A DNA stretch of 64,000 nucleotides, from contig NZ_WWCM01000005.1 in NCBI RefSeq assembly GCF_009857915.1, positions 233,117-297,116 of the forward strand, given 5' to 3'. Position 1 is the stretch's first letter. Every line of letters begins with the position of its first letter. The DNA comes from Duganella qianjiadongensis (GTDB lineage Bacteria > Pseudomonadota > Gammaproteobacteria > Burkholderiales > Burkholderiaceae_D). Below, piece after piece: positions 9,247-18,839 of this stretch. Made by a program: the position numbers and the translations under genes. Under the pieces are notes generated by a model. It worked only from the letters and a program-made list of their open reading frames with translations. It had not been told where the DNA came from and did not search any database.

Positions 9247-9924
9247 ATGTCCAGCCCTTATCGCCGCCTGACTATCGCTGCGCTGTTGGTCAGCGCTGCT
9301 GCCATGCTGTCGCCCGCTGTAGTGCAGGCGGAGACCGATGATGAAGTGGATCTGCTGCGTGCGGCCCAGCTCGACAATGTTTCCGGCGTGAGCGCGGCGC
9401 TGGCACGCGGCGCCAATCCCAATGCGCGCGACGGCAGCGGCGAGACGGCCCTGATCGTCGCCATGCGCAACGAGGCCTATCGTGTCGCCAGCTTGCTGAT
9501 GAAACAGCCGCGCATCGATCTGGAAGCGCGTGCGCCGAATGGCAATACGGCGCTGATGATGGCTGCCTTCCGCGGCAATAAGCCAGCCGTAGTGGAAATG
9601 CTGGCCCATGGCGCCAGGGTGGAGCAGCCGGGCTGGACAGCTTTGCATTACGCGGTCGCTGCAGGCAGTATCGAAGTCGCTGAGCTGCTACTGGAACGTA
9701 AGGCCCATATCGATGCCGAAGCGCCATCGGGCATGACGCCGCTGATGCTGGCGGCCCGCGAGGGACAGGAAAAAGCCGTGTTATTCCTGCTGGAGCGGGG
9801 CGCCGATCCGCTGCGCAAGGATGGCGGATTTCATTACAATGCCGCCGAGTTTGCCGCAAAGGCAGAGAAACCCTGGATCGCCAAGGCCATTAATGACTTT
9901 ATCGCACGCAAGGCGCAGCCCTGA
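9247..9924 (+). CDS. Secreted ankyrin-repeat protein
   Basis: A 225-residue protein with a signal peptide (residues ~1-28, ending near VVQAE) followed by about five ankyrin repeats. Recognisable units include ANPNARDGSGETALIVA, APNGNTALMMAAFRGN, GWTALHYAVAAGS and SGMTPLMLAAREGQEKAV. Ankyrin repeats mediate protein contacts; periplasmic location is inferred from the signal sequence. It follows tatD by 17 bases and may be cotranscribed. Function unknown. Confidence 0.88.
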   Translation: MSSPYRRLTIAALLVSAAAMLSPAVVQAETDDEVDLLRAAQLDNVSGVSAALARGANPNARDGSGETALIVAMRNEAYRVASLLMKQPRIDLEARAPNGNTALMMAAFRGNKPAVVEMLAHGARVEQPGWTALHYAVAAGSIEVAELLLERKAHIDAEAPSGMTPLMLAAREGQEKAVLFLLERGADPLRKDGGFHYNAAEFAAKAEKPWIAKAINDFIARKAQP

Positions 9925-10072
9925 GCGCGGCGATCCCGCGCAGCGTCATTCTCCTATGAGTTGAATTGAGCGGCAAACAGGCTTTAATTCGGAGCATTGC
10001 TTCAGGGAATCGTTAAGCATAATGCTTATACGTCCAGCAACCAGAGACTGGACGGTATTCTTGAGGATAACC

Positions 10073-10996
10073 ATGCTGAACGAACGCGAGATTGAAAGCT
10101 GCTATCTGGGGCAATTCATTCCAGTCCACTACCATCACAACATGCTGATGGACCAGAACCGTATGTGTAGTTTCAAGGCGGCGATCGACTACGCTGTCAA
10201 ACCGGGCGCCAAGGTGCTGGAGCTTGGCGGTGGAACGGGCGTGCTGTCATGGTTCGCAGCGGACAAGGCCGACAAGGTCTATTGCGTCGAATTCAATCCC
10301 GACATGGTGCAGGAAGCGCGCCGTATGCTGGCCCTCAATCCCAAGGGCGAGAAAGTGGAAGTGATCCATGCCGATGCGTTCGAGTATCTGCCGCCCGAGC
10401 CGGTAGATGTGGTGATCTGTGAAATGATTCACGTCGGCATGCTGCGCGAGAAGCAGGTGGAAGTGATCGAATCGTTCAAGCGGCGCTACACCGAGCGTTT
10501 CGGCGGTCCGCTGCCGGTGTTTCTGCCGGAGGCTGTGATCATGGCGGTGCAGCCCTTGCAGCAGGAGTTCGACTTCGAAGGCTATTACGCGCCCATCGTG
10601 CAGTTTCAGGAAACTGGCGTCAGCTATTCCGGCACCATAGAGCTGGCCCAGCCCGCCGTCTACAGCATTATCGATTTCACCCAGCCGAATGAACTCAGCT
10701 ACGCATGGCAAGGCAAGTTCGTCATCGAGCGTGACGGCGTGATCAATGCGCTGCGCTTCGTCACCAAGAACATTCTCGCCGTGGTGCCGGAGCGTAACAG
10801 CACCATAGACTGGCTCAACCACTACATGGTGCTGCCGCTGGAACTGCCGGTCACGGCGCGCGAGGGCGATGTGCTGCAGGTCAGCTTCCAGTATCGTGCT
10901 GGCGGCAGCATTCCTTCGCTACAGACCACCTTGCAGGCCAGCCTGCTGTACCAGGCAGCGTTGCAGCCGGCCAGTTACGGCGCGGTCTACGCATAA
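10073..10996 (+). CDS. SAM-dependent methyltransferase, PRMT-like fold
   Basis: A 307-residue class I methyltransferase. Motif I is LELGGGTGVLSWFAA (residues ~48-62), motif post-I is the acidic VYCVEFNPDM, and a Glu-rich loop (CEMIHVGMLREKQVE) sits where protein arginine methyltransferases have the double-E loop. The C-terminal half is rich in beta strands, as in the PRMT barrel. The start at 10073 follows GAGGATAACC; an in-frame ATG at 10022 lacks a good ribosome site. Target unknown; the PRMT resemblance is by fold pattern only. Confidence 0.75.
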   Translation: MLNEREIESCYLGQFIPVHYHHNMLMDQNRMCSFKAAIDYAVKPGAKVLELGGGTGVLSWFAADKADKVYCVEFNPDMVQEARRMLALNPKGEKVEVIHADAFEYLPPEPVDVVICEMIHVGMLREKQVEVIESFKRRYTERFGGPLPVFLPEAVIMAVQPLQQEFDFEGYYAPIVQFQETGVSYSGTIELAQPAVYSIIDFTQPNELSYAWQGKFVIERDGVINALRFVTKNILAVVPERNSTIDWLNHYMVLPLELPVTAREGDVLQVSFQYRAGGSIPSLQTTLQASLLYQAALQPASYGAVYA

Positions 10997-11054
10997 AGTC
11001 CTAGGCGCTGATCGTCAGAACGCGTATATTCCGCCTTTTTAGCGAAGGAATATC

Positions 11055-11303
11055 ATGCAGGAAATCGATCAGCGCTACCTCGTGCAGCAGAACCGGATAG
11101 TCGACGGCGCGGCCAAACCGCCCGTATTTGCCAAGGTCATGCGCAGCAAGGAAGGTGTGTTTGAAGGCGTATCGTTCATCAAGTCCAAGGACAAGGCGTC
11201 CGTACTGACCATCGAGCAGGCCCAGCAAGCCATAGACTGGGCGAACCGCAAGAAGCCCAACGCCAGCGAATACCAGACCAAGATTATCTGCCTCGGCCAG
11301 TGA
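11055..11303 (+). CDS. Hypothetical 82-residue protein
   Basis: Short cytoplasmic protein with no signal peptide or membrane helix, preceded by a GCGAAGGAATATC leader that supplies a GAAGGA ribosome site. Charged and Lys-rich in the middle (VMRSKEGVFEGVSFIKSKDKA). I do not recognise a family. It stands alone between the methyltransferase and a small membrane protein. Confidence 0.6.
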   Translation: MQEIDQRYLVQQNRIVDGAAKPPVFAKVMRSKEGVFEGVSFIKSKDKASVLTIEQAQQAIDWANRKKPNASEYQTKIICLGQ

Positions 11304-11442
11304 GCCGGCGCCGGGCCACCATTCATGCCTGATTTGCTACCGTTGATCCGCGCTATCTGCAGTTGGTCGCATGCCAATTGCAGCGGAACGGGGGCATGCC
11401 TAAAGTGTCAGCATTGACAATATTTATCCTGTTCGGGAGCGC

Positions 11443-11643
11443 ATGATGCTGGGATTTCTGCTGTGGCTGGTCTTGCTGTTTCTCTGTTGGCCGCTGGCTT
11501 TGCTGGCGCTGCTGGCCTATCCGCTGTGCTGGCTGATCCTGCTGCCATTCCGCCTGATAGGCATAGGCGTGGAAGGCGTGTTCGAGCTGCTGCGTGCCAT
11601 CGTGCTGCTGCCGGCGCGCGTATTGCGCGGTTCTTCCCGCTAG
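11443..11643 (+). CDS. Small membrane protein
   Basis: A 66-residue very hydrophobic protein with two predicted helices (about residues 3-22 and 24-42) and a basic C-terminus (ARVLRGSSR). Two adjacent ATGs (11443 and 11446) follow GGGAGCGC. Its stop overlaps the stop of the convergent pldA gene. No family recognised. Confidence 0.6.
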   Translation: MMLGFLLWLVLLFLCWPLALLALLAYPLCWLILLPFRLIGIGVEGVFELLRAIVLLPARVLRGSSR

Positions 11644-12701
11644 AAATCCACCAGAAAACCGGCGCCCAGCGACTTCTGCGTATAGTTGTAGTCGATCAGA
11701 CTCTGGCCGTAGCCGCTGAACGCCTGCACATAGCCTTTCAGATTGGCACGCACGGGGAAGGCCCAGCCTAGCTGCAGGGCGCCATTCTGCTTCTTGAAAT
11801 TGCGCCGTGCCAGCACTGACCATTCGTGTCCGTCCACCCGATAGCTGGCCTGCAGGTCGCCATGACCGAGATAGTCGGCGATATCGAAATTGTCGTTGTT
11901 GGAGCGGGCATTATCGAGCCGTTTCCACAGGCGGAAGGTCAGGCCGAAGCGTTCTTTTTCCGCCCCCAGCTCCAGGTAGACCCGGTTCCAGCTGCGCGAC
12001 AGCGTGGAAGTCTGTCCGTTCGACTGGTGCACGGCGCCCAGCGTCAGATAGCGCAGATCGATCACGCCAAGCGACAGGTTGAATGGCGCCGTCGCCATCA
12101 GTTCCGGTTGGTAGTTGGTTTCGCGGAAGGGGCTGGACGCAGCGCGATTGTAAGCCTGCCAGAAACTTTCCTGTGTGTAGGCAAACCATAGATCCACCGG
12201 GGTTTGCGCTACCTGTTCCATCAGTTTCATTTTGAAACTGAGCTGGTACATCAGCTCGGTATGCTGGGATTGGATGCCTGCCGGCGTAAAATTTTCAAAT
12301 GGTGCATCATTGGAGCTGGTGCTGTAGTTGGCCAGCAGAATATAGGTATCGCGGTGCGGGCGGAAATTGAACACGCCGCGCTTGCTGGCGCTATCAAGCT
12401 CCCACAGCTGGGTCATGCGCGAAATGCCGGGCGAGGACGGTACGGTAGCAAGTTTTGCCAGTTGCGGCGGCAAGGTAGGCGCCACTGGCGGTGCGGGCGG
12501 CTGGGTAGGATCGGCCGGCAGGGCAGCCACTGCGCTGCCTACCGGTACGACTGGCGCTTTGCTCAGACCGTCGTAGCAGGCCAGTCGCGCACTGGCATCA
12601 CCCAGCAGCGCGCAGCGTTCCAGCCGCTGTTCCAGATCGCTGCTGGCGCTGGCCGGACCGGCAGCACCAAGTAACAGCAGGGGCAGTGCGATGACTTTCA
12701 T
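11640..12701 (-). CDS. pldA: Outer membrane phospholipase A (OMPLA)
   Basis: A 353-residue outer-membrane enzyme that hydrolyses phospholipid acyl chains. The signal peptide is residues 1-~19 (MKVIALPLLLLGAAGPASA). A Pro-rich linker (residues ~55-80) precedes the 12-stranded barrel domain. The active-site signature is present as AVHQSNGQTSTLSRSWNRVY, with catalytic His and Ser in HQSNG; the Arg of the usual HQSNGR is Gln here. The start at 12701 is chosen for the signal peptide; the frame is open further upstream to 12863 but that would overlap fusA. Confidence 0.9.
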   Translation of the reverse strand: MKVIALPLLLLGAAGPASASSDLEQRLERCALLGDASARLACYDGLSKAPVVPVGSAVAALPADPTQPPAPPVAPTLPPQLAKLATVPSSPGISRMTQLWELDSASKRGVFNFRPHRDTYILLANYSTSSNDAPFENFTPAGIQSQHTELMYQLSFKMKLMEQVAQTPVDLWFAYTQESFWQAYNRAASSPFRETNYQPELMATAPFNLSLGVIDLRYLTLGAVHQSNGQTSTLSRSWNRVYLELGAEKERFGLTFRLWKRLDNARSNNDNFDIADYLGHGDLQASYRVDGHEWSVLARRNFKKQNGALQLGWAFPVRANLKGYVQAFSGYGQSLIDYNYTQKSLGAGFLVDF

Positions 12702-12843
12702 GGAGAACTCCGCATAACGATGGTTTATTGTACAGAAAACAGTTCCCACCGCTAAGCAAGCCTGTTGGCCGCACCCTTGAATTTGGCGCGAACTGCCGCA
12801 CCTGTGCCTCCCTGATTTGAAATTGCTGAACAAGGAGCAGATG

Positions 12844-14946
12844 ATGACCCGCAAAACCCCCATCGAGCGCTATCGCAACATAGGCATCAGCGCCCACATA
12901 GACGCCGGTAAAACTACCACGACCGAGCGTATCCTGTTCTATACCGGTGTGAATCACAAGATCGGTGAAGTGCACAACGGCGCCGCCACCATGGACTGGA
13001 TGGAGCAGGAGCAGGAACGCGGGATCACCATTACGTCGGCAGCGACCACAGCCTTCTGGAAAGGCATGGCCGGCAATTTCCCCGAGCATCGCATCAACAT
13101 CATCGATACGCCCGGCCACGTCGACTTTACCATCGAGGTGGAGCGTTCCATGCGCGTGCTGGACGGCGCCGTGATGGTGTATGACGCTGTCGGCGGCGTG
13201 CAGCCGCAGTCGGAAACCGTGTGGCGCCAGGCGAATAAATACGCCGTGCCCCGCATTGCCTTCATCAACAAGATGGACCGCGTCGGCGCCGATTTCTTCC
13301 GCGTGCGCGAGCAGATCGCCAGCCGCCTCAAAGGGGTGGCTGTGCCTATCCAGATTCCGTTGGGCGCGGAAGACGACTTCCATGGCGTGATCGATCTGGT
13401 CAAGATGCAGGCCATCCACTGGGACGACGCGAGTCTGGGCGTAAAGTTCAGCTATCAGGCCATACCGGCAGAACTGCAGGCGCAGGCGCAGGAATGGCAT
13501 GAGCGTATGGTGGAAGCGGCCGCGGAGGGCGATCCTGTGCTGCTGGAGAAATACCTTGAAGGCACGCCGCTGAGCGAGGCCGAGATCAAGGCGGGCCTGC
13601 GCGCGCGCACCATCCGCAATGAAATCGTGCCCATGCTGGCCGGTAGCGCCTTCAAGAACCGCGGCGTGCAGGCCATGCTCGATGCAGTGGTGGAATATCT
13701 GCCTTCGCCGGCGGACGTGCCCGCCATTGCCGGCCATGACGAGGATGACCAGCCCGTCGAACGCCATCCTAGCGATGACGATCCCTTCGCCGCGCTGGCG
13801 TTCAAGATCATGACGGACCCGTTTGTGGGCCAGCTGACCTTCTTCCGTGTGTATTCGGGCGTGGTGAATTCGGGCGATATGGTCTATAACCCGACCAAGG
13901 GCCAGAAGGAACGTCTGGGCCGTATTCTGCAGATGCATGCCAACGAACGCAAGGAAATCAAGGAGGTGTACGCGGGTGATATTGCGGCGGCGGTGGGCCT
14001 GAAAGGCGTCACCACGGGCGATACCCTGAGTGCGCCGGACAAGGTGATCGTGCTGGAGAAGATGGTGTTTCCGGAGCCGGTGATTTCGCAGGCGGTGGAG
14101 CCCAAGACCAAGGCCGATCAGGAGAAGATGGGCATGGCCCTGAACCGGCTGGCGCAGGAAGATCCGTCGTTCCGTGTCCATACGGATGAAGAATCCGGCC
14201 AGACCATCATGTCCGGCATGGGCGAGCTGCATCTGGAGATACTGGTGGACCGCATGCGCCGCGAATTCGGCGTGGAAGCGGCCGTGGGCAAGCCGCAGGT
14301 GGCCTACCGCGAAACGATCCAGCGCACTGCCAGCGATGTGGAGGGCAAGTTCGTCAAGCAATCGGGCGGGCGTGGCCAGTACGGCCACGTGGTGCTGACG
14401 GTGGAGCCGCTAGAGGCGGGCAAGGGCTATGAATTTGTCGACGCCATCAAAGGCGGGGTGGTGCCGCGCGAGTTCATCCCGGCCGTCGATAAAGGCGTGC
14501 AGGAGACCTTGCGTACCGGCGTGCTGGCCGGCTATCCGGTGGTGGACGTGAAAGTGACGCTTACTTTCGGTTCCTACCATGACGTGGATTCCAACGAGAA
14601 CGCCTTCCGCATGGCCGGTTCGATGGCGTTCAAGGATGCCATGCGGCGTGCCGATCCTGTGCTGCTGGAGCCGGTCATGCAGGTGGAAGTGGAAACGCCG
14701 GAAGAGTTCATGGGCAATGCCATGGGCGATCTGACGGCGCGGCGCGGCATGGTGCAGGGCATGGATGAAATTCCCGGTGGTGGCGGCAAGATCATCCGTG
14801 CGCTGGTGCCGCTGGCCGAGATGTTCGGCTATTCGACCAGCTTACGTTCGCTTACCCAGGGACGGGCCACCTACACCATGGAATTCAAGCATTATGCCGC
14901 CGTGCCCAAGCATCTGCTCGAGCAGGGCACTATTCGTAAAGCCTGA
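12844..14946 (+). CDS. fusA: Elongation factor G (second, stand-alone copy)
   Basis: A 700-residue translational GTPase that drives tRNA-mRNA translocation. G1 is [15 protein letters not shown]2 is RGITITSA, G3 is DTPGHVDFT and G4 is NKMDR, followed by EF-G domains II-V. The ribosome site AAGGAG precedes tandem ATGs at 12841 and 12844; the second gives the usual [15 protein letters not shown] start. It is not beside rpsL/rpsG/tuf, so it is probably the duplicate EF-G common in Burkholderiales. Convergent with the next gene, overlapping by 17 bases. Confidence 0.95.
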   Translation: MTRKTPIERYRNIGISAHIDAGKTTTTERILFYTGVNHKIGEVHNGAATMDWMEQEQERGITITSAATTAFWKGMAGNFPEHRINIIDTPGHVDFTIEVERSMRVLDGAVMVYDAVGGVQPQSETVWRQANKYAVPRIAFINKMDRVGADFFRVREQIASRLKGVAVPIQIPLGAEDDFHGVIDLVKMQAIHWDDASLGVKFSYQAIPAELQAQAQEWHERMVEAAAEGDPVLLEKYLEGTPLSEAEIKAGLRARTIRNEIVPMLAGSAFKNRGVQAMLDAVVEYLPSPADVPAIAGHDEDDQPVERHPSDDDPFAALAFKIMTDPFVGQLTFFRVYSGVVNSGDMVYNPTKGQKERLGRILQMHANERKEIKEVYAGDIAAAVGLKGVTTGDTLSAPDKVIVLEKMVFPEPVISQAVEPKTKADQEKMGMALNRLAQEDPSFRVHTDEESGQTIMSGMGELHLEILVDRMRREFGVEAAVGKPQVAYRETIQRTASDVEGKFVKQSGGRGQYGHVVLTVEPLEAGKGYEFVDAIKGGVVPREFIPAVDKGVQETLRTGVLAGYPVVDVKVTLTFGSYHDVDSNENAFRMAGSMAFKDAMRRADPVLLEPVMQVEVETPEEFMGNAMGDLTARRGMVQGMDEIPGGGGKIIRALVPLAEMFGYSTSLRSLTQGRATYTMEFKHYAAVPKHLLEQGTIRKA

Positions 14947-15415
14947 ATTTGAGCTGGACTGAAATGGCGCCGTAGAGCCTGTCCTTATAGGTGGGCACTA
15001 CGGCGACATTCACGCCGACCCGCTGGTATTCGAAGCTGGCGGTCGGTATGGCGGCGAGGAACCAGCCGCCTTGCCGCATTTTCGGATAGCCATTGAAACC
15101 GCCCGCAACGGCGCCCAGGCGTACCGGCCCGATCTGCCATGGCTGGTAGTACACGCCCGCATAGTTGGAATAGCTGCGGTCGCTATTGTAGAAGCGTCCC
15201 GCCGTCACCGACGCGACGCTGGAAAAACGGTATTCGAGCCCCAGCCCCGGATTGCTGTCGTTGAGGTTCTTGTTACGCTGGAAGTGGTAGGAGTAGAAGC
15301 CGCCGTTGACCCAGAGTTCATTCATGGGGCTCGCTTCGATAGTCTCGAAACTCTGGGCTTGCGCACTGTGCGCTGCCAAGATCAGACAAGTGGCCGTGAT
15401 CAGACTGCTTTTCAT
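14930..15415 (-). CDS. Small secreted beta-barrel-like outer membrane protein
   Basis: A 161-residue protein with a clear signal peptide ([20 protein letters not shown], residues 1-20). The mature part consists of alternating amphipathic strands ending in an aromatic-hydrophobic C-terminus, typical of small 8-stranded outer-membrane barrels. The C-terminal pattern ([20 protein letters not shown] ... FRLYE) is reminiscent of PagP-like barrels, but I cannot see catalytic residues with confidence. Family assignment is tentative. Confidence 0.65.
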   Translation of the reverse strand: MKSSLITATCLILAAHSAQAQSFETIEASPMNELWVNGGFYSYHFQRNKNLNDSNPGLGLEYRFSSVASVTAGRFYNSDRSYSNYAGVYYQPWQIGPVRLGAVAGGFNGYPKMRQGGWFLAAIPTASFEYQRVGVNVAVVPTYKDRLYGAISVQLKFRLYE

Positions 15416-15604
15416 TGTGATCCTGTCAGTCGGGAAAAGTGAGCCATTATAGCCAGCCGCACAGCGGCTCCGGCAGAATTCTTCACGCCTGTGAAACTAG
15501 CGGTCACAGCGCCATTACATCTGTAACAAGTGCTAACCAGAAAGCCTGTTTTCCTTTGTCAGATTTGCCATATAATCGCCCCGAATTCACTCACCGGGAC
15601 TGTT

Positions 15605-16999
15605 ATGAAAGCTCTGTTACGCCTCCGCCCTCTGATACTGGCCCTGCCGTTTCTGCTGGCAGGCTGCGCCGGCACGATGCAGCGCATTGCCGACTGCAAG
15701 GTCGGCGACTGGAATGCCATCGGCCATAAGGATGGGATCGCCGGTGAGCCAGCCAATTTCGCCGAGCGCAAGGAATTCTGCGACGACCATGCCGACAGCA
15801 AGCAGGCTACGGTAGGTGCCGACGGTCAGTATGCCGCAGGCTGGAACCAGGGTAACTGGGATCTGTGGTCAGGCTGGGGCCAGCAGGATGGCGTTAAAGG
15901 ATTGCTGGCCACCCAGTTCGAGCAGCATGTCGGCAGTGCCGAAGTGCGCAAGCATGGCACGCCACTGAACCGTCCGGCCTATGACGATGGCTGGACCATG
16001 GGTAACTCCAGCTACTGGCATGCCATAGGCCGCACTGCCGGTACTGAGGGGCAGCCTATGAGTGCCCCGCTGGAAGCCGCGCGCAGCCGTGCCGCAGCTA
16101 TGCAGATGCGCTTCGACGAAGCCGCATTCAGCAATGGCTGGCAGGCGGGTAACCGCACTTACTGGCAGGATGCTGGGTATAACGATGCCCATAACGGCGT
16201 GCCGGACAGCGAGCTGCAGAACCGTGCTGCCCGTGCCCGCAGTGCTGGCGTGCAGGTACAGGAGGATGCCTACCGGGCCGCATGGAATGGCGAGCTGATT
16301 AATTACTGGCGCAATCTGGGGACAGAAGATGCCGTCAATGGCCGCGAATTCACCCTGCGCAGCAAGGAAGCGCGCGCCAGGGGGCTGAAAGTGCTGGAAA
16401 CCGAATACCGGCTGGCGTGGGAAAACCGCCTGACCGATTACTGGCGTCAGGCGGGTGCCGATGATGGCTATGGCAAACCCTTCCTGCTGGAGGATAGGAT
16501 TGCTAACGCCAACCGCAACAAGGTATTCGTGCTGCCGTCTACCCGTTCGGTCTACACGGCGGCATGGCAGGAACAGAATGCCCGCTACTGCCAGCCGGAA
16601 GTGGCATTCGAGCGTGGCCGTGCCAACCGCGGGATGGCCGTCGAAGTCTGCCGCCCCGAGCAACGTGACCAGCTCAAGCATGCTTACGTGAGCGGGCAGG
16701 ATTACGAGGCTGCCGCAGCGCGCTATCGTCAGGCAGCCAATGATCTGGATGAGTACAACGGCCGTGTCCACGATGGCTATCAGCGCCTGAACCGGCTGGA
16801 GCGCGAGATGCGCAATGCCAGCGAAGCCAAGGACCGTGTCGTCAACGAGGAAAGCAAGAAGCAGGATGCTCGGCGCGAGCAGGAGCGCCACGAATTGCTG
16901 GACCAGATACGCCGCAACGAGCGCCGCCGTGACGACGCGCGTATGTGGGCAGAGCAGTATCAGCGCGACATGGAAAGCCTGCGCCGGAATATCTACTGA
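15605..16999 (+). CDS. DUF2799-like repeat lipoprotein
   Basis: A 464-residue predicted lipoprotein with lipobox LLAGC at residues ~16-20. The body carries about six degenerate units of ~50 residues, each with a Trp/Tyr-W...G...DG pattern, e.g. YAAGWNQGNWDLWSGWGQQDG, FSNGWQAGNRTYWQDAGYND and YRAAWNGELINYWRNLGTED. DUF2799 proteins normally have two or three such units. The last ~100 residues form a charged coiled coil (RLEREMRNASEAKDRVV ... ERHELLDQIRRNERRRDD). The ATG at 15605 follows CACCGGGACTGTT. Role unknown; probably envelope-associated. Confidence 0.75.
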   Translation: MKALLRLRPLILALPFLLAGCAGTMQRIADCKVGDWNAIGHKDGIAGEPANFAERKEFCDDHADSKQATVGADGQYAAGWNQGNWDLWSGWGQQDGVKGLLATQFEQHVGSAEVRKHGTPLNRPAYDDGWTMGNSSYWHAIGRTAGTEGQPMSAPLEAARSRAAAMQMRFDEAAFSNGWQAGNRTYWQDAGYNDAHNGVPDSELQNRAARARSAGVQVQEDAYRAAWNGELINYWRNLGTEDAVNGREFTLRSKEARARGLKVLETEYRLAWENRLTDYWRQAGADDGYGKPFLLEDRIANANRNKVFVLPSTRSVYTAAWQEQNARYCQPEVAFERGRANRGMAVEVCRPEQRDQLKHAYVSGQDYEAAAARYRQAANDLDEYNGRVHDGYQRLNRLEREMRNASEAKDRVVNEESKKQDARREQERHELLDQIRRNERRRDDARMWAEQYQRDMESLRRNIY

Positions 17000-18678
17000 G
17001 CGAGGAAGGCGCCGCTAGAGGTGACAAAGGCGGCAAACGCCCCGACGTTCAGGCTGCCAAAGCCGCTGGTGTAGTCCCAGCCTTTGGCGGCGCTATAGCC
17101 GCCGTTGCTGCCGCTGGTGACATCGTGGAACAGGCCTGTCTGGGCCACGCCGTATTTGTACAGGGCGGGGGCAGGGAAGGCCAGCCGATTATTATTGGCG
17201 GACTGGATGCGGGCCCAGAAGCCGGCGAAGATGGGGGCGGACAGACTGGTGCCGCCATACTGGAGTTTGGCACCTTTGACTACGGTAATGGCACCGCTGC
17301 TGGGGTCGCCCGCGAAGGCGAGATCAGGCACGCCGCGCCGTGTCGAGGTGCCAAGTACTTTCGCACTCAGCTGCCAGCTGGGTGCCGGTTCGATCAGGCT
17401 GGCGCCGCCGCCAGTGCCGCCGTTGCTGGCGCAGGTACTGGCGGTGCTGCATGCCCAGACGGTCTCGCTGGCCCAGGCACCTGTGCTGCTGGTGCTGAGC
17501 GAGGTGCCGCCGACTGCGATGACGTAGGGCGACGATGCCGGATAGCTCTGCGCGCTGCTGCTACCGCCGCAGGTGTACGATCCGGCATCGCCGGACGCAA
17601 CAACGAAAGTCTGTCCCTGCGCTATGCCGGCGAGGAAAATCTGGTCATCGGCTGCAGCGGTGCCGCTGGCACGCGCATTGGTTTCGCATTCACCGATCGA
17701 AATACTGATGACTTTCGCCACGTTGGCGCTCACCGCTGCATTGATGGCTGCCGTGAGATCCGATTCCACCATCGAGGCGGCGTTGTAGAACACCATGGAT
17801 TTGACGGCACCACCAGCTGCCCCCAGCGCATTCTGGCTATCGATATTCCATTCCGCCGTGTTATCGCTTGTGCTGCTGACATTGCTGACGCGGCGCGCGT
17901 TGACCACGCTCACTGCCGGCCGGGCATAACCGGCGCTGGTGGCGAAGGTATTCAGGTCAGTCAGGGTCTGGCTCACGCCGCCGGCGGTGATAATGCCTAT
18001 GCTGGTTTTCGCTGCAGTGGGCAAGGCGCTGGCGTTGTAGATGTCGGGCCAGGCCGTCGGGCTATGCCCCACTTTGCCGGCCGTGGCATAGGCGGTGCTG
18101 ACGTTGAGCGCCTGTATCTGCGCCGTGTGTGCCGTGTGCACCGTTTGCAGGCCATGCACACTGAGTACGATATTGGCCAGTGCTGCAGGCACCACGGGGG
18201 CGTTAGTGTTGGCGTAGGCTTGCCGTTCGCCCCGGCTGTAGCGGGCCATGCGCACGTTGAAGGCTTTGCCGGCAGTGGCCGCTGTGCCTTCTGCCGTGAC
18301 CAGCAGACGGTTCTCGCTTACTTCGATATTGACGTAGCCGCTCTGGCGCAAGTGCTGAACCACCGCTTCGACGTCCGCACTGCTGGGCGCGTACTGGGCC
18401 AGAAACTGCTCGCTACTCAGGGCGGAACCACTTGTGCCCGACATCAAGTTTGCCGCAAAGGTCTCCAGTTGCGCGCGATTACGTAATTGCAGGGAGACGG
18501 CCACCGGCACCGTATCGCCGGAACGCAATTCTGCCCCTGCCGTGTACTCGCTGGTATCGGGCGTCTGGGTGCGGATGGCGCGCCAGTTTTGGCGGTTATC
18601 CGCATAAACACTGCTGCTGATGGCAAGCGCCAGTGTCGCGGCGAACAGGGTAAGGGCAGGTTGGGATGGGCGCAGCAT
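16993..18678 (-). CDS. S53-family (sedolisin) serine-carboxyl peptidase
   Basis: A 561-residue secreted protease. A signal peptide (to about residue 26, SSVYA) and an activation propeptide (~residues 45-190) precede the catalytic domain. Catalytic Glu and Asp are in AEWNIDSQNALG, the oxyanion Asp in ASGDAGSYTCGG and the nucleophile Ser in GGTSLSAPIFAG. The set fits pseudomonalisin/xanthomonalisin-type acid peptidases. The 3' end overlaps the stop of the convergent lipoprotein gene by 7 bases. Confidence 0.92.
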   Translation of the reverse strand: MLRPSQPALTLFAATLALAISSSVYADNRQNWRAIRTQTPDTSEYTAGAELRSGDTVPVAVSLQLRNRAQLETFAANLMSGTSGSALSSEQFLAQYAPSSADVEAVVQHLRQSGYVNIEVSENRLLVTAEGTAATAGKAFNVRMARYSRGERQAYANTNAPVVPAALANIVLSVHGLQTVHTAHTAQIQALNVSTAYATAGKVGHSPTAWPDIYNASALPTAAKTSIGIITAGGVSQTLTDLNTFATSAGYARPAVSVVNARRVSNVSSTSDNTAEWNIDSQNALGAAGGAVKSMVFYNAASMVESDLTAAINAAVSANVAKVISISIGECETNARASGTAAADDQIFLAGIAQGQTFVVASGDAGSYTCGGSSSAQSYPASSPYVIAVGGTSLSTSSTGAWASETVWACSTASTCASNGGTGGGASLIEPAPSWQLSAKVLGTSTRRGVPDLAFAGDPSSGAITVVKGAKLQYGGTSLSAPIFAGFWARIQSANNNRLAFPAPALYKYGVAQTGLFHDVTSGSNGGYSAAKGWDYTSGFGSLNVGAFAAFVTSSGAFLAQ

Positions 18679-18839
18679 GGCGTACTCCTCAAGATAACGG
18701 TAAAAGTTTATCTCAGGAAATGCTTATTGCGTGAAAATTTACGTACATTTACCGCTAGTTTGACGCTAAGATGCCCACAGTTAGTTGCAATATTCTTATA
18801 TCTTGCTAGCATTGCCACGTAAATAGTGACGGAGAAATA

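Noticed and set aside
12598..14388. Long minus-strand frame opposite fusA
   Set aside because: Shadow of the GC-rich fusA coding strand, His/Arg-rich with no recognisable domain.
15869..16891. Minus-strand frame opposite the repeat lipoprotein
   Set aside because: Shadow of the repeat gene; hydrophobic look comes from antisense of Gln/Asn/Asp codons.
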